Counted from the first letter of the stretch, positions 45,701 to 55,394 are shown. The stretch is 64,000 bases of DNA from Pseudomonadota bacterium (GCA_020161855.1 JAIUNJ010000001.1:620001-684000); one strand, 5' to 3'. Numbers and translations are program-made. The notes: a model not told the origin generated them from the sequence alone.

Positions 45701-47194
45701 ATGCGTCGAGCTGCAGCACGGAAACGCGAACAGTGGCCGGTTCCGCCTGTCGTGGAGCGCGCCCTCCATGTGGGGCAGACGCTTCCCTATAATCCGGTAC
45801 AGCCGGAAGAGGCAGATCGCGTCGTCAAGACGGCAATGCAGCTCCTGGCCGAGATCGGCGTGCGCTTTGAGCCGGGCACCGAGGCTGACGCACTGTTGCG
45901 GGCGGCGGGCTGTGAAGTGCTCGCCGACGGCGTGGTGAAGATCCCTGAAGCGGTGGTGGAGCGGGCGCTGGCCACGGTGGCGCGCAGCGTCAAGCTGTGG
46001 AACCGCGATGGCACGGCCGGCATCGACATCGATGACCGTCACACCTGGTTCATGCCGGGCATGACCTGCATCAAGGTCTATGACGAGGTGACCGGCGAGC
46101 CGCGCGACAGCACCCGTGATGATCTTGCGCTGATCACCCGCATTGCGGACGGCCTGCCCAACATCGATGCCATCTGCGTGGCTTGCAAGGATGTGCCCAA
46201 CTCGACCATGGCGGGCGAGATCGGCGAGTTCGCCTGCATGGCGGAAAATTCAACGAAGCCGCTCGAGTTTCTCTGTGAGTATCCGGAATCGCTGCAGGCT
46301 GCGATCGACATGGCCGCCGCAATCCGCGGCTCGCATGAGGCACTGGCAGCCAAGCCCTATTTCCTCCAGATCGTGACACCGCTTCCTGTCTTCTATGCGC
46401 AGCCGCACATCGACCAGGTGATCATCGCGGCCCGCGCCGGCATTCCCGTGAGCGTAGGCACGCTGGCGATTGGCGGCGCATCTTCGCCGATCACTACGGC
46501 TGGCTGCCTCGTGCATTGCCTCGCCACAGATTTTGCCGGCATGGTGCTGGGGCAGGCGGCAAAGCCCGGCTCCTTCTGCATCGGCAGCACCAATCCCTAT
46601 TTCATGGAACCTGCGACCGGCGGCATCGGCAACCTGCCGCAGACCATGCTGGGCGAGCAGATCATGTGCCAGATCCGCCGCCAGATGAGCCTGCCGTCCT
46701 TTACGGGGCTCGGCGGCGAGGCCAAGTCACGGCGTTTCAACCAGGACGCCGTTTTCGAGATTGCCGCGATGATGGGGCAGATTTTCCATACACGGCCAGC
46801 CACCTGCGACTATCTCGGCTCGCTCGACCAGGGCATCACCTACTCGCTGCATGCCCTTCTGCTGTGCGACGACATGGCGGGCATGCTGCGCACCCTCTGG
46901 CGCGGCACGGTGATCGACGATGATACGCTGGCGCTTAGCGTGGTGCGCGATATCGGCCTCTTCGGCAATTTCCTCGGCCATGAACATACGGCCCGCCATT
47001 GCCGCAGCAACATGTGGGGCAGCCGTTATTTCGGCGGCAACGAGCCCCTGAGCACCTCAGGCAAGGAGGAGCGCGACCTCATGCTGCGCATCGACGACGA
47101 CTTGCAGGACCGGCTGAGGGCGGCGCCACCGCCAGCCCTCTCGCCTCTCGTGCAGGCCGAAATCGACGCCATCCAGGCGCGCTTTCAAGCCTGA
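45701..47194 (+). CDS. Trimethylamine methyltransferase (MttB)-family protein, non-pyrrolysine
   Basis: 497 residues without an internal amber codon, so it is the non-pyrrolysine branch of MttB. Family motifs include GMTCIKVYDEVTGEPR and the barrel strands AGIPVSVGTLAIGGASSPIT. Members such as MtgB demethylate glycine betaine to a corrinoid protein. No corrinoid protein or MtgA partner is in the window, though cobST for cobalamin synthesis lie 25 kb away. The choline-type uptake gene nearby hints at quaternary-amine metabolism. Confidence 0.86.
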   Translation: MRRAAARKREQWPVPPVVERALHVGQTLPYNPVQPEEADRVVKTAMQLLAEIGVRFEPGTEADALLRAAGCEVLADGVVKIPEAVVERALATVARSVKLWNRDGTAGIDIDDRHTWFMPGMTCIKVYDEVTGEPRDSTRDDLALITRIADGLPNIDAICVACKDVPNSTMAGEIGEFACMAENSTKPLEFLCEYPESLQAAIDMAAAIRGSHEALAAKPYFLQIVTPLPVFYAQPHIDQVIIAARAGIPVSVGTLAIGGASSPITTAGCLVHCLATDFAGMVLGQAAKPGSFCIGSTNPYFMEPATGGIGNLPQTMLGEQIMCQIRRQMSLPSFTGLGGEAKSRRFNQDAVFEIAAMMGQIFHTRPATCDYLGSLDQGITYSLHALLLCDDMAGMLRTLWRGTVIDDDTLALSVVRDIGLFGNFLGHEHTARHCRSNMWGSRYFGGNEPLSTSGKEERDLMLRIDDDLQDRLRAAPPPALSPLVQAEIDAIQARFQA

Positions 47195-47199
47195 GCACG

Positions 47200-47685
47200 C
47201 TATTCGAAATCGCCGCGCTGCGGCGGTGCGAGTGGTATAAAGAGGCTTCGATCCGGCTTGATGTCGAGGAGCGGCGTGCCGTCGAGGCAATCAAGGCCGC
47301 GAACATGCAGGGTGAGGCCTTCCACTCTTTCCAGTTTCACGATGGATGTGCCGATGGGATTGGGCCGCACCGGCGAGCGCAGGGCGAAGGTGCCGCGCAC
47401 CTCACCATTGTTGGCGGGGCTTTGCAGCACGAGATCGCGGCGCGATTCATGCAGCCAGTAGAGCACCTCCAGCCGCTCATATTTTGCAATGCCGGTCAGC
47501 GCCTCGGCCCAGCGCGCGAAGATTTCGATGCGGCACGGAGGACCATCCTGCTTGCCCTGGCGCGGGCAGGTGAGCCGGTCGTTCCATGGCGTGTGAATGC
47601 GGCCGATATAGGTGAGCCCGGCATCGGTGAAGGCGCCGGGCTTGACCATCACTTCATTCTGCCGGACCTCATTGAGGCGGACCAT
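47200..47685 (-). CDS. trmO: tRNA (t6A37)-N6-methyltransferase
   Basis: 161 residues of the TsaA/YaeB/TrmO beta-barrel family. The signature RSPVRPNPIGTSIVKL is intact, with FIPLAPP near the end. It methylates t6A37 in tRNA-Thr using SAM. It lies 2 bp after the Mop gene stop; a second in-frame ATG at 47649 could be the true start. The tie with molybdate genes is positional only. Confidence 0.88.
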   Translation of the reverse strand: MVRLNEVRQNEVMVKPGAFTDAGLTYIGRIHTPWNDRLTCPRQGKQDGPPCRIEIFARWAEALTGIAKYERLEVLYWLHESRRDLVLQSPANNGEVRGTFALRSPVRPNPIGTSIVKLERVEGLTLHVRGLDCLDGTPLLDIKPDRSLFIPLAPPQRGDFE

Positions 47686-47687
47686 GA

Positions 47688-47894
47688 TCAGTCGATGCCG
47701 ACCATCACGTCCGAGGCCTTGACGATGGCATAGGCCTCCTGACCAACGGCGAGCTTCAGCTCATCGACGGCCTCATTGGTGATCGAGGCGGTGACGATGG
47801 AGCCGCCGATGTCGATCCGCACATGGGAAGTGGTGGCGCCCTTGGTGATGGCGGCGATCTTTCCCTTGAGCCTGTTGCGGGCGCTGATTTTCAT
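47688..47894 (-). CDS. Molybdenum-pterin/molybdate-binding Mop protein (single TOBE domain)
   Basis: 68 residues, exactly one Mop/TOBE domain, starting MKISARNRLKGKI with SHVRIDIGG and AIVKASDVMVGID. Such molbindins assemble as hexamers binding up to eight molybdates and may buffer or store them. GGAGAG ribosome site. It is divergent from modA with a ModE-type palindrome in the 231-bp gap. Confidence 0.92.
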   Translation of the reverse strand: MKISARNRLKGKIAAITKGATTSHVRIDIGGSIVTASITNEAVDELKLAVGQEAYAIVKASDVMVGID

Positions 47895-48039
47895 GATGAT
47901 CTCTCCTTCAGGATTGCACAGACATGATGTTGTTGCCTGATAGCAGGATACGAGATTTCTGGAGGGAAATCACGATTGTTCACGAGACGGTCAAATAGAC
48001 AGAAAAGGCGTGGTCTCTGGGTGCCTTGCAATTTCATAT

Positions 48040-48061
48040 GTTATAGTTCAATGAAAATAAC
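48040..48061. promoter_or_regulatory. Putative ModE operator upstream of modA
   Basis: GTTAT (48040-48044), 12-bp spacer, ATAAC (48057-48061). The minus-strand sequence GTTATTTTCATT-N5-ATAAC is nearly the same as the palindrome at 56252-56273 in front of another molybdenum operon. The half-site CGTTAT/ATAACG matches the core of known ModE sites. It lies 64 bp before the modA ATG and could also control mop-trmO. Confidence 0.72.
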
Positions 48062-48125
48062 GAAAATGCCAGGCCGCATGGACTGCCCCGGCGGCCCGGG
48101 CCGTTTGCTTCAGGAGGAGACACAG

Positions 48126-48926
48126 ATGAACCGCAGACATTTTGCACGGAAATTTGCAGGCCTCGCCACGGCAGGCCTCATGCTCGCCATGGGCGCCTTG
48201 CCGTCCTTCGCCGCTGACAAGGTCACGGTCTTTGCCGCCGCCAGCCTCAAGAACGCGCTCGACGCCGTGAGTGAGTCTTGGAAGGCTGACACGCAGAAGG
48301 AAACGACGATTTCCTATGCCGCCAGCTCGGCGCTCGCAAAGCAGATTCAGGAAGGTGCGCCTGCCGATATCTTCATTTCCGCCGACATGGACTGGATGAA
48401 CAAGCTCTCGGAAGCCAAGCTGATCGCCGATGGTTCGGTGGTGAAGCTGCTGGGCAATGAAATCGTGCTGGTGGCCCCGAAGGATTCGGCTGCAACGGCA
48501 ACCATCGCCAAGGGCTTCGATCTTGCCGGGCTCCTCGGAGATGGCAAGCTCGCCATGGGTGACGTGAAGGCCGTGCCGGCGGGCAAGTATGGCAAGGCCG
48601 CCCTCGAATCCCTCGAAGTGTGGAGCGCGGTCGAAGGCAAGGTCGCCATGGCTGAAAACGTGCGGGCCGCTCTCAAGCTTGTCTCGACCGGTGAGGCGCC
48701 GCTCGGCATCGTCTATGCGACCGACGCCAATGCCGACAAGGACGTGAAGGTGGTCGGCACATTCCCCGCCGACTCGCATCCCGAGATCGTCTATCCGGTT
48801 GGCATCATCGCCGCTTCGAAGAATGCCGATGCGGCCGAGTTCGTGAAGTATCTGCAGGGTGCGAAAGCCCAGGCGCTCTTCAAGGAACAGGGCTTTACGA
48901 TTCTGGTGCCGGCTGCCACAAACTGA
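48126..48926 (+). CDS. modA: Molybdate ABC transporter binding protein
   Basis: 266 residues from the ATG with AGGAGGAGA ribosome site. The signal peptide has RRHFARK (Tat-like) followed by a hydrophobic run and cleavage near SFA. ModA motifs are VFAAASLKNALDAV, the ligand-binding SSALAKQI and GAPADIFISAD. First gene of modABC. The next ORF begins 3 bp after its stop. Confidence 0.95.
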   Translation: MNRRHFARKFAGLATAGLMLAMGALPSFAADKVTVFAAASLKNALDAVSESWKADTQKETTISYAASSALAKQIQEGAPADIFISADMDWMNKLSEAKLIADGSVVKLLGNEIVLVAPKDSAATATIAKGFDLAGLLGDGKLAMGDVKAVPAGKYGKAALESLEVWSAVEGKVAMAENVRAALKLVSTGEAPLGIVYATDANADKDVKVVGTFPADSHPEIVYPVGIIAASKNADAAEFVKYLQGAKAQALFKEQGFTILVPAATN

Positions 48927-48929
48927 GGC

Positions 48930-49628
48930 ATGAACTGGTTCACGCTCAGCCCGGAGGAATGGAATGCCGTCCGGCTGAGCGTGAAAGTGGCTACATGGGC
49001 CATGTTTGCCAGCCTGCCGTTGGCCATTGCCGTGGCCATGATTCTGGCGCGGACAAACTTCTGGGGTAAATCGCTCCTCAACGGCCTCGTGCATCTGCCG
49101 CTCGTGCTGCCGCCAGTGGTGACAGGCTATCTGCTGCTGCTCACCTTCGGGCGGCGCGGGCTTGCCGGGGCCTTTCTTGCCGAACATTTCGGTCTCGTCT
49201 TTTCCTTCCGCTGGACAGGCGCGGCGCTGGCCTGTGCCGTGATGGGCTTTCCGCTCATGGTGCGCGCCATCAGGCTTTCCATCGAAACGATTGATCGCAA
49301 GCTGGAACAGGCCGCATCGACGCTGGGTGCCAATCCGGCCTGGGTTTTCGCCACGGTGACATTGCCGCTGATGCTGCCCGGCATCATCGCCGGGATGATC
49401 CTGTGCTTCGCCAAGGCGATGGGCGAATTCGGTGCCACCATCACTTTCGTGTCCAACATTCCCGGCGAGACGCAGACGCTGCCGTCCGCCATCTATACCT
49501 TCACGCAAGTGCCTGACGGCGATGCCAATGCGCTGCGGCTGACGGCTGTTTCGGTCATCATCTCGCTTGTCGCACTTGTGGCCTCGGAGGTGCTGGCGCG
49601 GCGCGTCGGACAGCGGGTTGCGGAATGA
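48930..49628 (+). CDS. modB: Molybdate ABC transporter permease
   Basis: 232 residues with five to six membrane segments. The EAA-type loop reads EQAASTLGANPAWVFATVTLPLMLPGI. The motif LPPVVTGYLLL is typical of ModB. It overlaps modC by 4 nt (ATGA). Confidence 0.95.
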   Translation: MNWFTLSPEEWNAVRLSVKVATWAMFASLPLAIAVAMILARTNFWGKSLLNGLVHLPLVLPPVVTGYLLLLTFGRRGLAGAFLAEHFGLVFSFRWTGAALACAVMGFPLMVRAIRLSIETIDRKLEQAASTLGANPAWVFATVTLPLMLPGIIAGMILCFAKAMGEFGATITFVSNIPGETQTLPSAIYTFTQVPDGDANALRLTAVSVIISLVALVASEVLARRVGQRVAE

Positions 49629-50746
49629 GCATCTCGGTTGCCATCCGCCACCAGCTTGGCCGCTTCGCGCTCGATGTGAGTTTTGAAAGCCGCGGGCGGC
49701 TGACGGCGCTCTTCGGCCCTTCGGGTTGCGGCAAGACCTCCGTCATCAACATCATCGCCGGCCTGATCCGCGCCGATGTGGCGAGGATCACCATTCGGGG
49801 TGATGTGCTCGCCGATACGGCGCAGGGCCTGTGGCTTCCGGCCCATCGCCGCCGGATCGGTTATGTTTTCCAGGACTCGCGGCTTTTCCCACATCTCAGT
49901 GTCCGCCAGAATCTCGGCTATGGCCGCTGGTTCACCCCGAAGCCGGGCCGCTATGCAGATGAGGCAAGTGTTGTCGACATGCTCGGGCTGGCGAAGCTCC
50001 TGGAGCGCAAGCCGCAACAATTGTCGGGCGGCGAGAAGCAGCGCGTGGCACTGGGCCGTGCCCTGCTGCAATCACCACGTCTCCTGCTCATGGACGAGCC
50101 GCTGGCCTCGCTTGATGAAGCGCGCAAGCTCGATGTCATGCCTTACATCGAGCGCCTGCGCGATGAACTGAAGATCCCGATCATCTATGTGAGCCATTCT
50201 CCGGCGGAGGTGGCGCGCCTGGCGACGGATGTGGTTCTGATGGCGGAGGGGCGCGTGCTGCGCAGCGGTGCGGCGGGCGATGTGTTGCCCGCGATTGCCT
50301 CGGCAGGCGATGACTACAGCCGGGAGGCCGGCTCGCTTCTCGAAATGCGCGTGGCCGGCCACGACCCGGAAACCGGTCTCACGACGCTGCAGTTTGCAGG
50401 CGGTGTAGCCTTTGTGACAGGTCCCGTCGCGGCAAGGAACACGCAGGTGCGCGTCCTCGTGCGGGCGACCGATGTGATGCTTGCCACTGTAAGGCCCAAG
50501 GGGATCAGTGCGCTCAACATCCTCGGCGGCAAGGTTGAATCGATTGTGGAAGACGGCGCTTCGGCTGATGCGGTGCTGCGCGTTGGCGATGCCCGCCTCA
50601 CCGCGCGGCTGACGCGGCATTCGGTGCAACAGCTCGGCCTCAAGCCCGGCAAGACGGCCTATGCCATCGTCAAGGCCATGTCAGTGAAGACACCGACGCG
50701 TCTGCCGTCCGTGGCGGATGCACAAGGTGCCGACGCCCGGCCCTGA
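49625..50746 (+). CDS. modC: Molybdate ABC transporter ATP-binding protein
   Basis: 373 residues. Walker A GPSGCGKTS, signature LSGGEKQRVALGRAL and Walker B LLLMDEPLASLD. A C-terminal TOBE/Mop domain (about 290-355: SALNILGGKVESIV ... TAYAIVKAMSV) can bind molybdate and regulate the transporter. Convergent with a DUF2478-type gene, whose stop is immediately adjacent. Confidence 0.95.
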   Translation: MSISVAIRHQLGRFALDVSFESRGRLTALFGPSGCGKTSVINIIAGLIRADVARITIRGDVLADTAQGLWLPAHRRRIGYVFQDSRLFPHLSVRQNLGYGRWFTPKPGRYADEASVVDMLGLAKLLERKPQQLSGGEKQRVALGRALLQSPRLLLMDEPLASLDEARKLDVMPYIERLRDELKIPIIYVSHSPAEVARLATDVVLMAEGRVLRSGAAGDVLPAIASAGDDYSREAGSLLEMRVAGHDPETGLTTLQFAGGVAFVTGPVAARNTQVRVLVRATDVMLATVRPKGISALNILGGKVESIVEDGASADAVLRVGDARLTARLTRHSVQQLGLKPGKTAYAIVKAMSVKTPTRLPSVADAQGADARP

Positions 50747-51313
50747 CTATGGGCTGGCCGGTGCTGGTGCTGCACGCAACACATCTTCCCACCACAGGGT
50801 GATTTCGCCGGGGTTTGCGCCCAGCCTCAAGCCTGCGTCAGCGGTGAAGGCCGACCATTCCTTGCCGAAGAGCGGGTTGACCGAGGTGAGCACGGGAATG
50901 TCCTTGAGGAAGGCAAGGCGGAAAGCATCGCAGAAGCCCCGGCCGGCAATCTCTTCCTTGCCGAACTTGCTGATGATGACGAGATCGCAAGGCGATTGCA
51001 GGGCGGCCTCGAGGGCACCGGCGGCTGCCGTGAGGCCGGTCGAGTCGAGGCTGCAGGAGAGCGAGCTGCTGCCGAGATCCTGATAAATTGTGTATTCCTG
51101 GCCGCTTCGCAGATCCTGGATGATCGCGGTGCCATCATCCATGGCGGCCTTATGCACGGATGGCACTTCCGTCATCCCGGCGACAGCGAAGCCCCGTTGC
51201 AGGAGAAGCCTTCCGAAACGCCGCAACTCCTCCTGGATGCTGCTGCTGGATGCGCCCTGCACATAGGCCAGACGGACATCCACAACGTGATCCTCATGCG
51301 GCGGGGAAGGCAT
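50747..51313 (-). CDS. DUF2478-type protein, possible nucleotide-binding Mo-linked factor
   Basis: 188 residues if started at the ATG inside the moeA 3' end (overlap 20 nt). Family-like segments are RLAYVQGASSSSIQEELRRFG, SPCDLVIISKFGKEEIAGRG and GANPGEITLWWEDV. DUF2478 proteins are often encoded beside molybdate transport or cofactor genes, and their fold resembles small NTPases. Exact function is unknown. Last gene of a ModE-boxed operon. Confidence 0.75.
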   Translation of the reverse strand: MPSPPHEDHVVDVRLAYVQGASSSSIQEELRRFGRLLLQRGFAVAGMTEVPSVHKAAMDDGTAIIQDLRSGQEYTIYQDLGSSSLSCSLDSTGLTAAAGALEAALQSPCDLVIISKFGKEEIAGRGFCDAFRLAFLKDIPVLTSVNPLFGKEWSAFTADAGLRLGANPGEITLWWEDVLRAAPAPASP

Positions 51314-52541
51314 GAAACTCAACCCGGTCTCCGGCATCTGCGTGTTCCATTTCTTCGGGCAGGGCCACGAAGCCATCGCAGCCAGCCAGGCTTCCCAGCA
51401 TTGCTGATCCCTGCTTCGGCATGGGCATGGCGATGCTTTGACCGGCGTCATTGCGTGCAAGCGCAACCGGCATTGCTTCCCAGCGGCCCTTCTTCTTCGA
51501 TATCTGTGCGCCCAGCGGAAGGCCAAGCCTTGCTGCCGCACCATGTTCCAGACCTGACAGGCGTTCGATCATGGCAAGGCCCAGCATGGTGAAGATGACT
51601 GCCGCCGCCACGGGATTTCCAGGCAAGGCAAGGATCGGGCAATCATCGATGTCGCCGATTCCGACAGGCTTTCCGGGCTTGACCCGGAGTTTCCAGACTT
51701 CCAGAAAGCCACGGCGGCGGATGACCGAGGGCATGTGGTCTTCTTCGCCTTCCGACATGCCGCCGGTGGTGACGATGAGGTCGCTTGCCAGCGCTGCCTG
51801 CATGAGCCGCGCAACCTGCTGGTCGGCATCATCGGGAAGAATGCCACCATCCGTGACACTGCAATGGCTGGCGCGCAAAAAGCCCATCAGCAATGGGCGG
51901 TTTGCGTCTGCGATCTGGCCCTGATCTCGCGTTGCCGCAAGCTCGTCGCCGGAAGAGAAGACCGTGACGCGCAAGGGTCTGAAAGCTGGCACTGTTTCCA
52001 GGCCTAGTGCCGAGACGAGGGCAAGGCGCGTTGGCGACAATCTTTGCCCCTTGTGCAGGACATGTGCACCGCTGGCGACATCCTCGCCCTGCCTGCGTAT
52101 GTTTGCACGTTGGCCTGCCTTGCCCTCGACAAAAACCCAGTCGCCCTTGTGCAGGCAATCTTCCTGCATGATCACGCTGTCGCAACCCGCCGGCACGGGT
52201 GCCCCGGTAAAAATGCGCACTGCCCCCATGGCACTGACCGTGCCGGTGAAAGGATGGCCCGCGGCGGCCCTGCCTATGAGGTGAAAGCGGTTGGTGACGC
52301 CGGAGCGCAGATCGGATGTGCGAACGGCAATGCCATCAACGGCGGCGGCATCGAAACGCGGCAGATCGACGGGCGCAATGATGTTTTCGGCGAGGATGCA
52401 GCCGCTCGCTCCGGCGACAGGCACCTGTTCGGTGCTGCAAACACAAGTGTAGGTTTCTTTGACAAACGACAAGGCCTCATCCAGGCGGCGCAGGGGCTGC
52501 GCGGACGAGGCCTTGCCTTGCTGTCTGTCAATCCTTGCCAA
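51294..52541 (-). CDS. moeA: Molybdopterin molybdenumtransferase
   Basis: 415 residues from a TTG that overlaps the end of the ALDH gene. MoeA motifs are present: PRFDAAAVDGIAVR, GRAAAGHPF, TTGGMSEGEEDHM and KPGKPVGIG with LPGNPVAA. It inserts molybdate into adenylated molybdopterin. The C-terminal domain IV is complete. Its place in an operon with two aldehyde dehydrogenases is unusual. Confidence 0.92.
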   Translation of the reverse strand: MARIDRQQGKASSAQPLRRLDEALSFVKETYTCVCSTEQVPVAGASGCILAENIIAPVDLPRFDAAAVDGIAVRTSDLRSGVTNRFHLIGRAAAGHPFTGTVSAMGAVRIFTGAPVPAGCDSVIMQEDCLHKGDWVFVEGKAGQRANIRRQGEDVASGAHVLHKGQRLSPTRLALVSALGLETVPAFRPLRVTVFSSGDELAATRDQGQIADANRPLLMGFLRASHCSVTDGGILPDDADQQVARLMQAALASDLIVTTGGMSEGEEDHMPSVIRRRGFLEVWKLRVKPGKPVGIGDIDDCPILALPGNPVAAAVIFTMLGLAMIERLSGLEHGAAARLGLPLGAQISKKKGRWEAMPVALARNDAGQSIAMPMPKQGSAMLGSLAGCDGFVALPEEMEHADAGDRVEFHAFPAA

Positions 52542-53958
52542 ATCCCACGATACCCTTGATCTCGAGGAAGTCGTGGATGCCCCAGTCGGCATATTCGCGG
52601 CCGTTGCCTGACTGCTTGTAGCCGCCGAAGGGCGCATGGGTATCCCAGTCGGGATAGTTGATGTTGACCGTGCCGGCCCTGAGCTGCGCCGCCACCTTGC
52701 GGGCATGCTCAATGTCACCCGAAGCGATGTAGGCGGCAAGGCCGTAGACGGTGTCGTTGGCCTTCTCGATTGCCTCTTCCTCGGTCTTGTAGGGCAGGAT
52801 CGAGATGACGGGGCCGAAAATCTCCTCGCGCGAGATGCTCATCTCGTGCTGGACATTGCCGAAGACCGTCGGCCGCACATAGTAGCCGCGGTTGAGGCCA
52901 TCCGGACGGCCAATGCCGCCGGTGACCAGCGTGGCGCCTTCCTTGATGCCGCTTTCGATCAGACGCTGCACCTTGGCGAACTGTATGTCGCTCACCAGGG
53001 GGCCGAGGACCGTCTTCGCGTCGTTCGGATCACCGACGATGTTGGTTTCGGCGGCCTTCTTGGCGATGGCGAGCGCCTCGTCGTGCCGTGAGGCAGGCAC
53101 GAACATGCGCGTCGGCGCGTCACAGGACTGGCCGGAGTTGGAGAAGCAGGCATTGACGCCCGTCGTCACCGCGGCCTCAAGATCGGCATCATGCAGGATG
53201 AGGTTGGGCGACTTGCCGCCCAGTTCCTGGGCGACGCGCTTCACTGTGTCGGCGGCCGACTTGGCAACCAGGATGCCGGCACGGGTCGAGCCCGTGAAAG
53301 ACATCATGTCGATGCCTGGATGGGCCGACATCGCCGCACCCACCGTTGGGCCTTCACCATTGACCAGGTTGAACACGCCCTTGGGCGTGCCTGCCTGCTC
53401 CATGATTTCAGCAAAGATCAGGCCGCTCAGCGGCGCGATCTCGCTTGGCTTCAGCACCATGGTGCAGCCTGCGGCGATGGCCGGCGCCACCTTGCAGACG
53501 ATCTGGTTCAAGGGCCAGTTCCAGGGTGTGATGAGACCGACGACGCCGATCCCTTCCTTCACAACCCTGGTGGTGCCGCGCTGCTCGGAGAACTTGAAGT
53601 CCTCCAGAGCCTTGATGGTGGCCTCGAGATGGACCTGCCCGGCCCAGGCCTGTGCGCCCTTGGCGAAAGACAGGGGTGCACCCATTTCCATCGAGACCGC
53701 GGCAGCAATCTCGTCATAGCGGCTGTTGTAGATCTCGAGCACGCGACGGAGCAGCTTGAGCCGCTCCTCGCGCGTCGAGAGGGTCCATTTCGGAAAGGCC
53801 TTGCGGGCCGCTGCGACGGCACGATCCACATCTGCCGCCGAGCCGACGGAGATGGTGGCGCAAGATTCTTCCGTTGCCGGATTGATGACATCCAGGCTGC
53901 GTGGCGCTGCCGGATCGACCCAAGCGCCATCGATGAAGAATTTCAGATTCTGCGTCAT
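52528..53958 (-). CDS. NAD(P)-dependent aldehyde dehydrogenase (copy 1 of tandem pair)
   Basis: 476 residues. Catalytic Glu245 (QELGGKSPN) and Cys279 (NSGQSCDAPTRM), with the cofactor motif TPWNWPLNQ. It is colinear with the neighbouring copy at every motif and has the same length, so the two arose by tandem duplication. The aldehyde substrate is unknown. It is separated from copy 2 by 5 bp and belongs to a ModE-boxed operon. Confidence 0.93.
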   Translation of the reverse strand: MTQNLKFFIDGAWVDPAAPRSLDVINPATEESCATISVGSAADVDRAVAAARKAFPKWTLSTREERLKLLRRVLEIYNSRYDEIAAAVSMEMGAPLSFAKGAQAWAGQVHLEATIKALEDFKFSEQRGTTRVVKEGIGVVGLITPWNWPLNQIVCKVAPAIAAGCTMVLKPSEIAPLSGLIFAEIMEQAGTPKGVFNLVNGEGPTVGAAMSAHPGIDMMSFTGSTRAGILVAKSAADTVKRVAQELGGKSPNLILHDADLEAAVTTGVNACFSNSGQSCDAPTRMFVPASRHDEALAIAKKAAETNIVGDPNDAKTVLGPLVSDIQFAKVQRLIESGIKEGATLVTGGIGRPDGLNRGYYVRPTVFGNVQHEMSISREEIFGPVISILPYKTEEEAIEKANDTVYGLAAYIASGDIEHARKVAAQLRAGTVNINYPDWDTHAPFGGYKQSGNGREYADWGIHDFLEIKGIVGFGKD

Positions 53959-53963
53959 GATCT

Positions 53964-55394
53964 TCAGGCTGCCTCGTAGCCGGCGATGCCCTTGATCTCG
54001 GTGAAATCCTCCAGGCCATACTCGGCATATTCGCGGCCATTGCCCGACTGCTTGTAGCCGCCGAAGGGCAGGGCCGTGTCCCAGGCCGGATAGTTAATAT
54101 AGACATTGCCAGAACGCATCTTGCGGGCGATCTCGCGGCCTTTCTCGATGTCCTTGGTCTGCAGATAGGAGGCGAGGCCATAGACGGTGTTGTTGGCTTC
54201 CTCGACGGCATCATCGAGCGAGTCGTAGGCCATGATGGAGATGACGGGACCGAAGATCTCTTCCTTGGCGATCCGCATGTCCGGCGTCACATTGGCGAAG
54301 ACGGTGGGACGGATGAAGTAGCCGCGGTTGAGGCCATCGGGGCGGCCGGGGCCGCCCGTCACCAGTTCCGCACCTTCCTTGATGCCGCTCTGGATAAGGT
54401 CCTGAATCTTGTTGAACTGAATCTCGCTGACCACCGGTCCGAGGTGCGGACCATGTTCACCAGCCGGGCCGACCTTGAACTTCTCGGCGGCGGTCTTGGC
54501 GTAGCGGGCCGCATCAGCCATCTTGCTGCGCTGGACCAGCATGCGGGTCGGCGCGTTGCAGGACTGGCCGCTGTTGCCGAAGCACTTGTTGATGCCCTTG
54601 GTCACGGCGTCTTCCAGATCGACATCCGGGAACAGGATATTGGCCGACTTGCCGCCCAGTTCCTGCGAGACGCGCTTCACCGTGTCGGCAGCGCTGCGGG
54701 CCACGAGAATGCCGGCGCGGGTCGATCCGGTGAAGGACATCATGTCGATGCCGGGATGGCGCGACATGGCTTCGCCCACCGTCGGGCCGTCGCCGTTGAC
54801 GAGATTGAAGACGCCAGGTGGCGTTCCGGCTTCATGCATGATTTCGGCGAAGATCACGGCATTGAGCGGTGCGACTTCGCTGGGCTTCAGCACCATGGTG
54901 CAACCGGCGGCGATGGCCGGGCCGACCTTGCAGGTGATCTGGTTCAGGGGCCAGTTCCACGGCGTGATCAGGCCTGCAACACCGATCGGCTCGCGCACCA
55001 CCAGCGCGTTGCCCTTCGCGTGTTCGAATTGATAGGTCTCAAGCACCTTGCGGATACGCTTGAGGTGCTGGAAGCCCGACTCGACCTGATCGCTGACGGC
55101 GAAGTCGATGGGCGCGCCCATTTCCTGGGACAGGGCCTCGGCCAGATCCTTGGCGCGGCGCTGATAGCCCGCGATGATCTTGTCGAGCAGGGCAAGACGC
55201 TGCTCGCGCGACCATTCGGCGAAGGCCGGGAAAGCGGCCCGGGCGGCGGCCACGGCCTTGTCGAGGTCGGCAGCGGAGCCTACCGAGATGTTTGCAAAGA
55301 CTTCCTCGGTTGAAGGGTTCACGACGCCAAGCGTCTTCTTCTCGATGGGGTCAACCCATTGTCCGTTGATGTAGAATTTCAGCAAGTTGCTCAT
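53964..55394 (-). CDS. NAD(P)-dependent aldehyde dehydrogenase (copy 2 of tandem pair)
   Basis: 476 residues with Glu245 (QELGGKSAN) and Cys279 (NSGQSCNAPTRM) at the same positions as copy 1. TPWNWPLNQ and FTGSTRAGILVA are shared. The N-terminal 130 residues differ most, suggesting a changed substrate channel. It follows the AroQ-like gene by 63 bp. Confidence 0.93.
   Translation of the reverse strand: MSNLLKFYINGQWVDPIEKKTLGVVNPSTEEVFANISVGSAADLDKAVAAARAAFPAFAEWSREQRLALLDKIIAGYQRRAKDLAEALSQEMGAPIDFAVSDQVESGFQHLKRIRKVLETYQFEHAKGNALVVREPIGVAGLITPWNWPLNQITCKVGPAIAAGCTMVLKPSEVAPLNAVIFAEIMHEAGTPPGVFNLVNGDGPTVGEAMSRHPGIDMMSFTGSTRAGILVARSAADTVKRVSQELGGKSANILFPDVDLEDAVTKGINKCFGNSGQSCNAPTRMLVQRSKMADAARYAKTAAEKFKVGPAGEHGPHLGPVVSEIQFNKIQDLIQSGIKEGAELVTGGPGRPDGLNRGYFIRPTVFANVTPDMRIAKEEIFGPVISIMAYDSLDDAVEEANNTVYGLASYLQTKDIEKGREIARKMRSGNVYINYPAWDTALPFGGYKQSGNGREYAEYGLEDFTEIKGIAGYEAA

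Noticed and set aside
48048-49508. 486-codon minus-strand frame opposite modA/modB
   Set aside because: modA and modB are certain and the frame has no recognisable motif.
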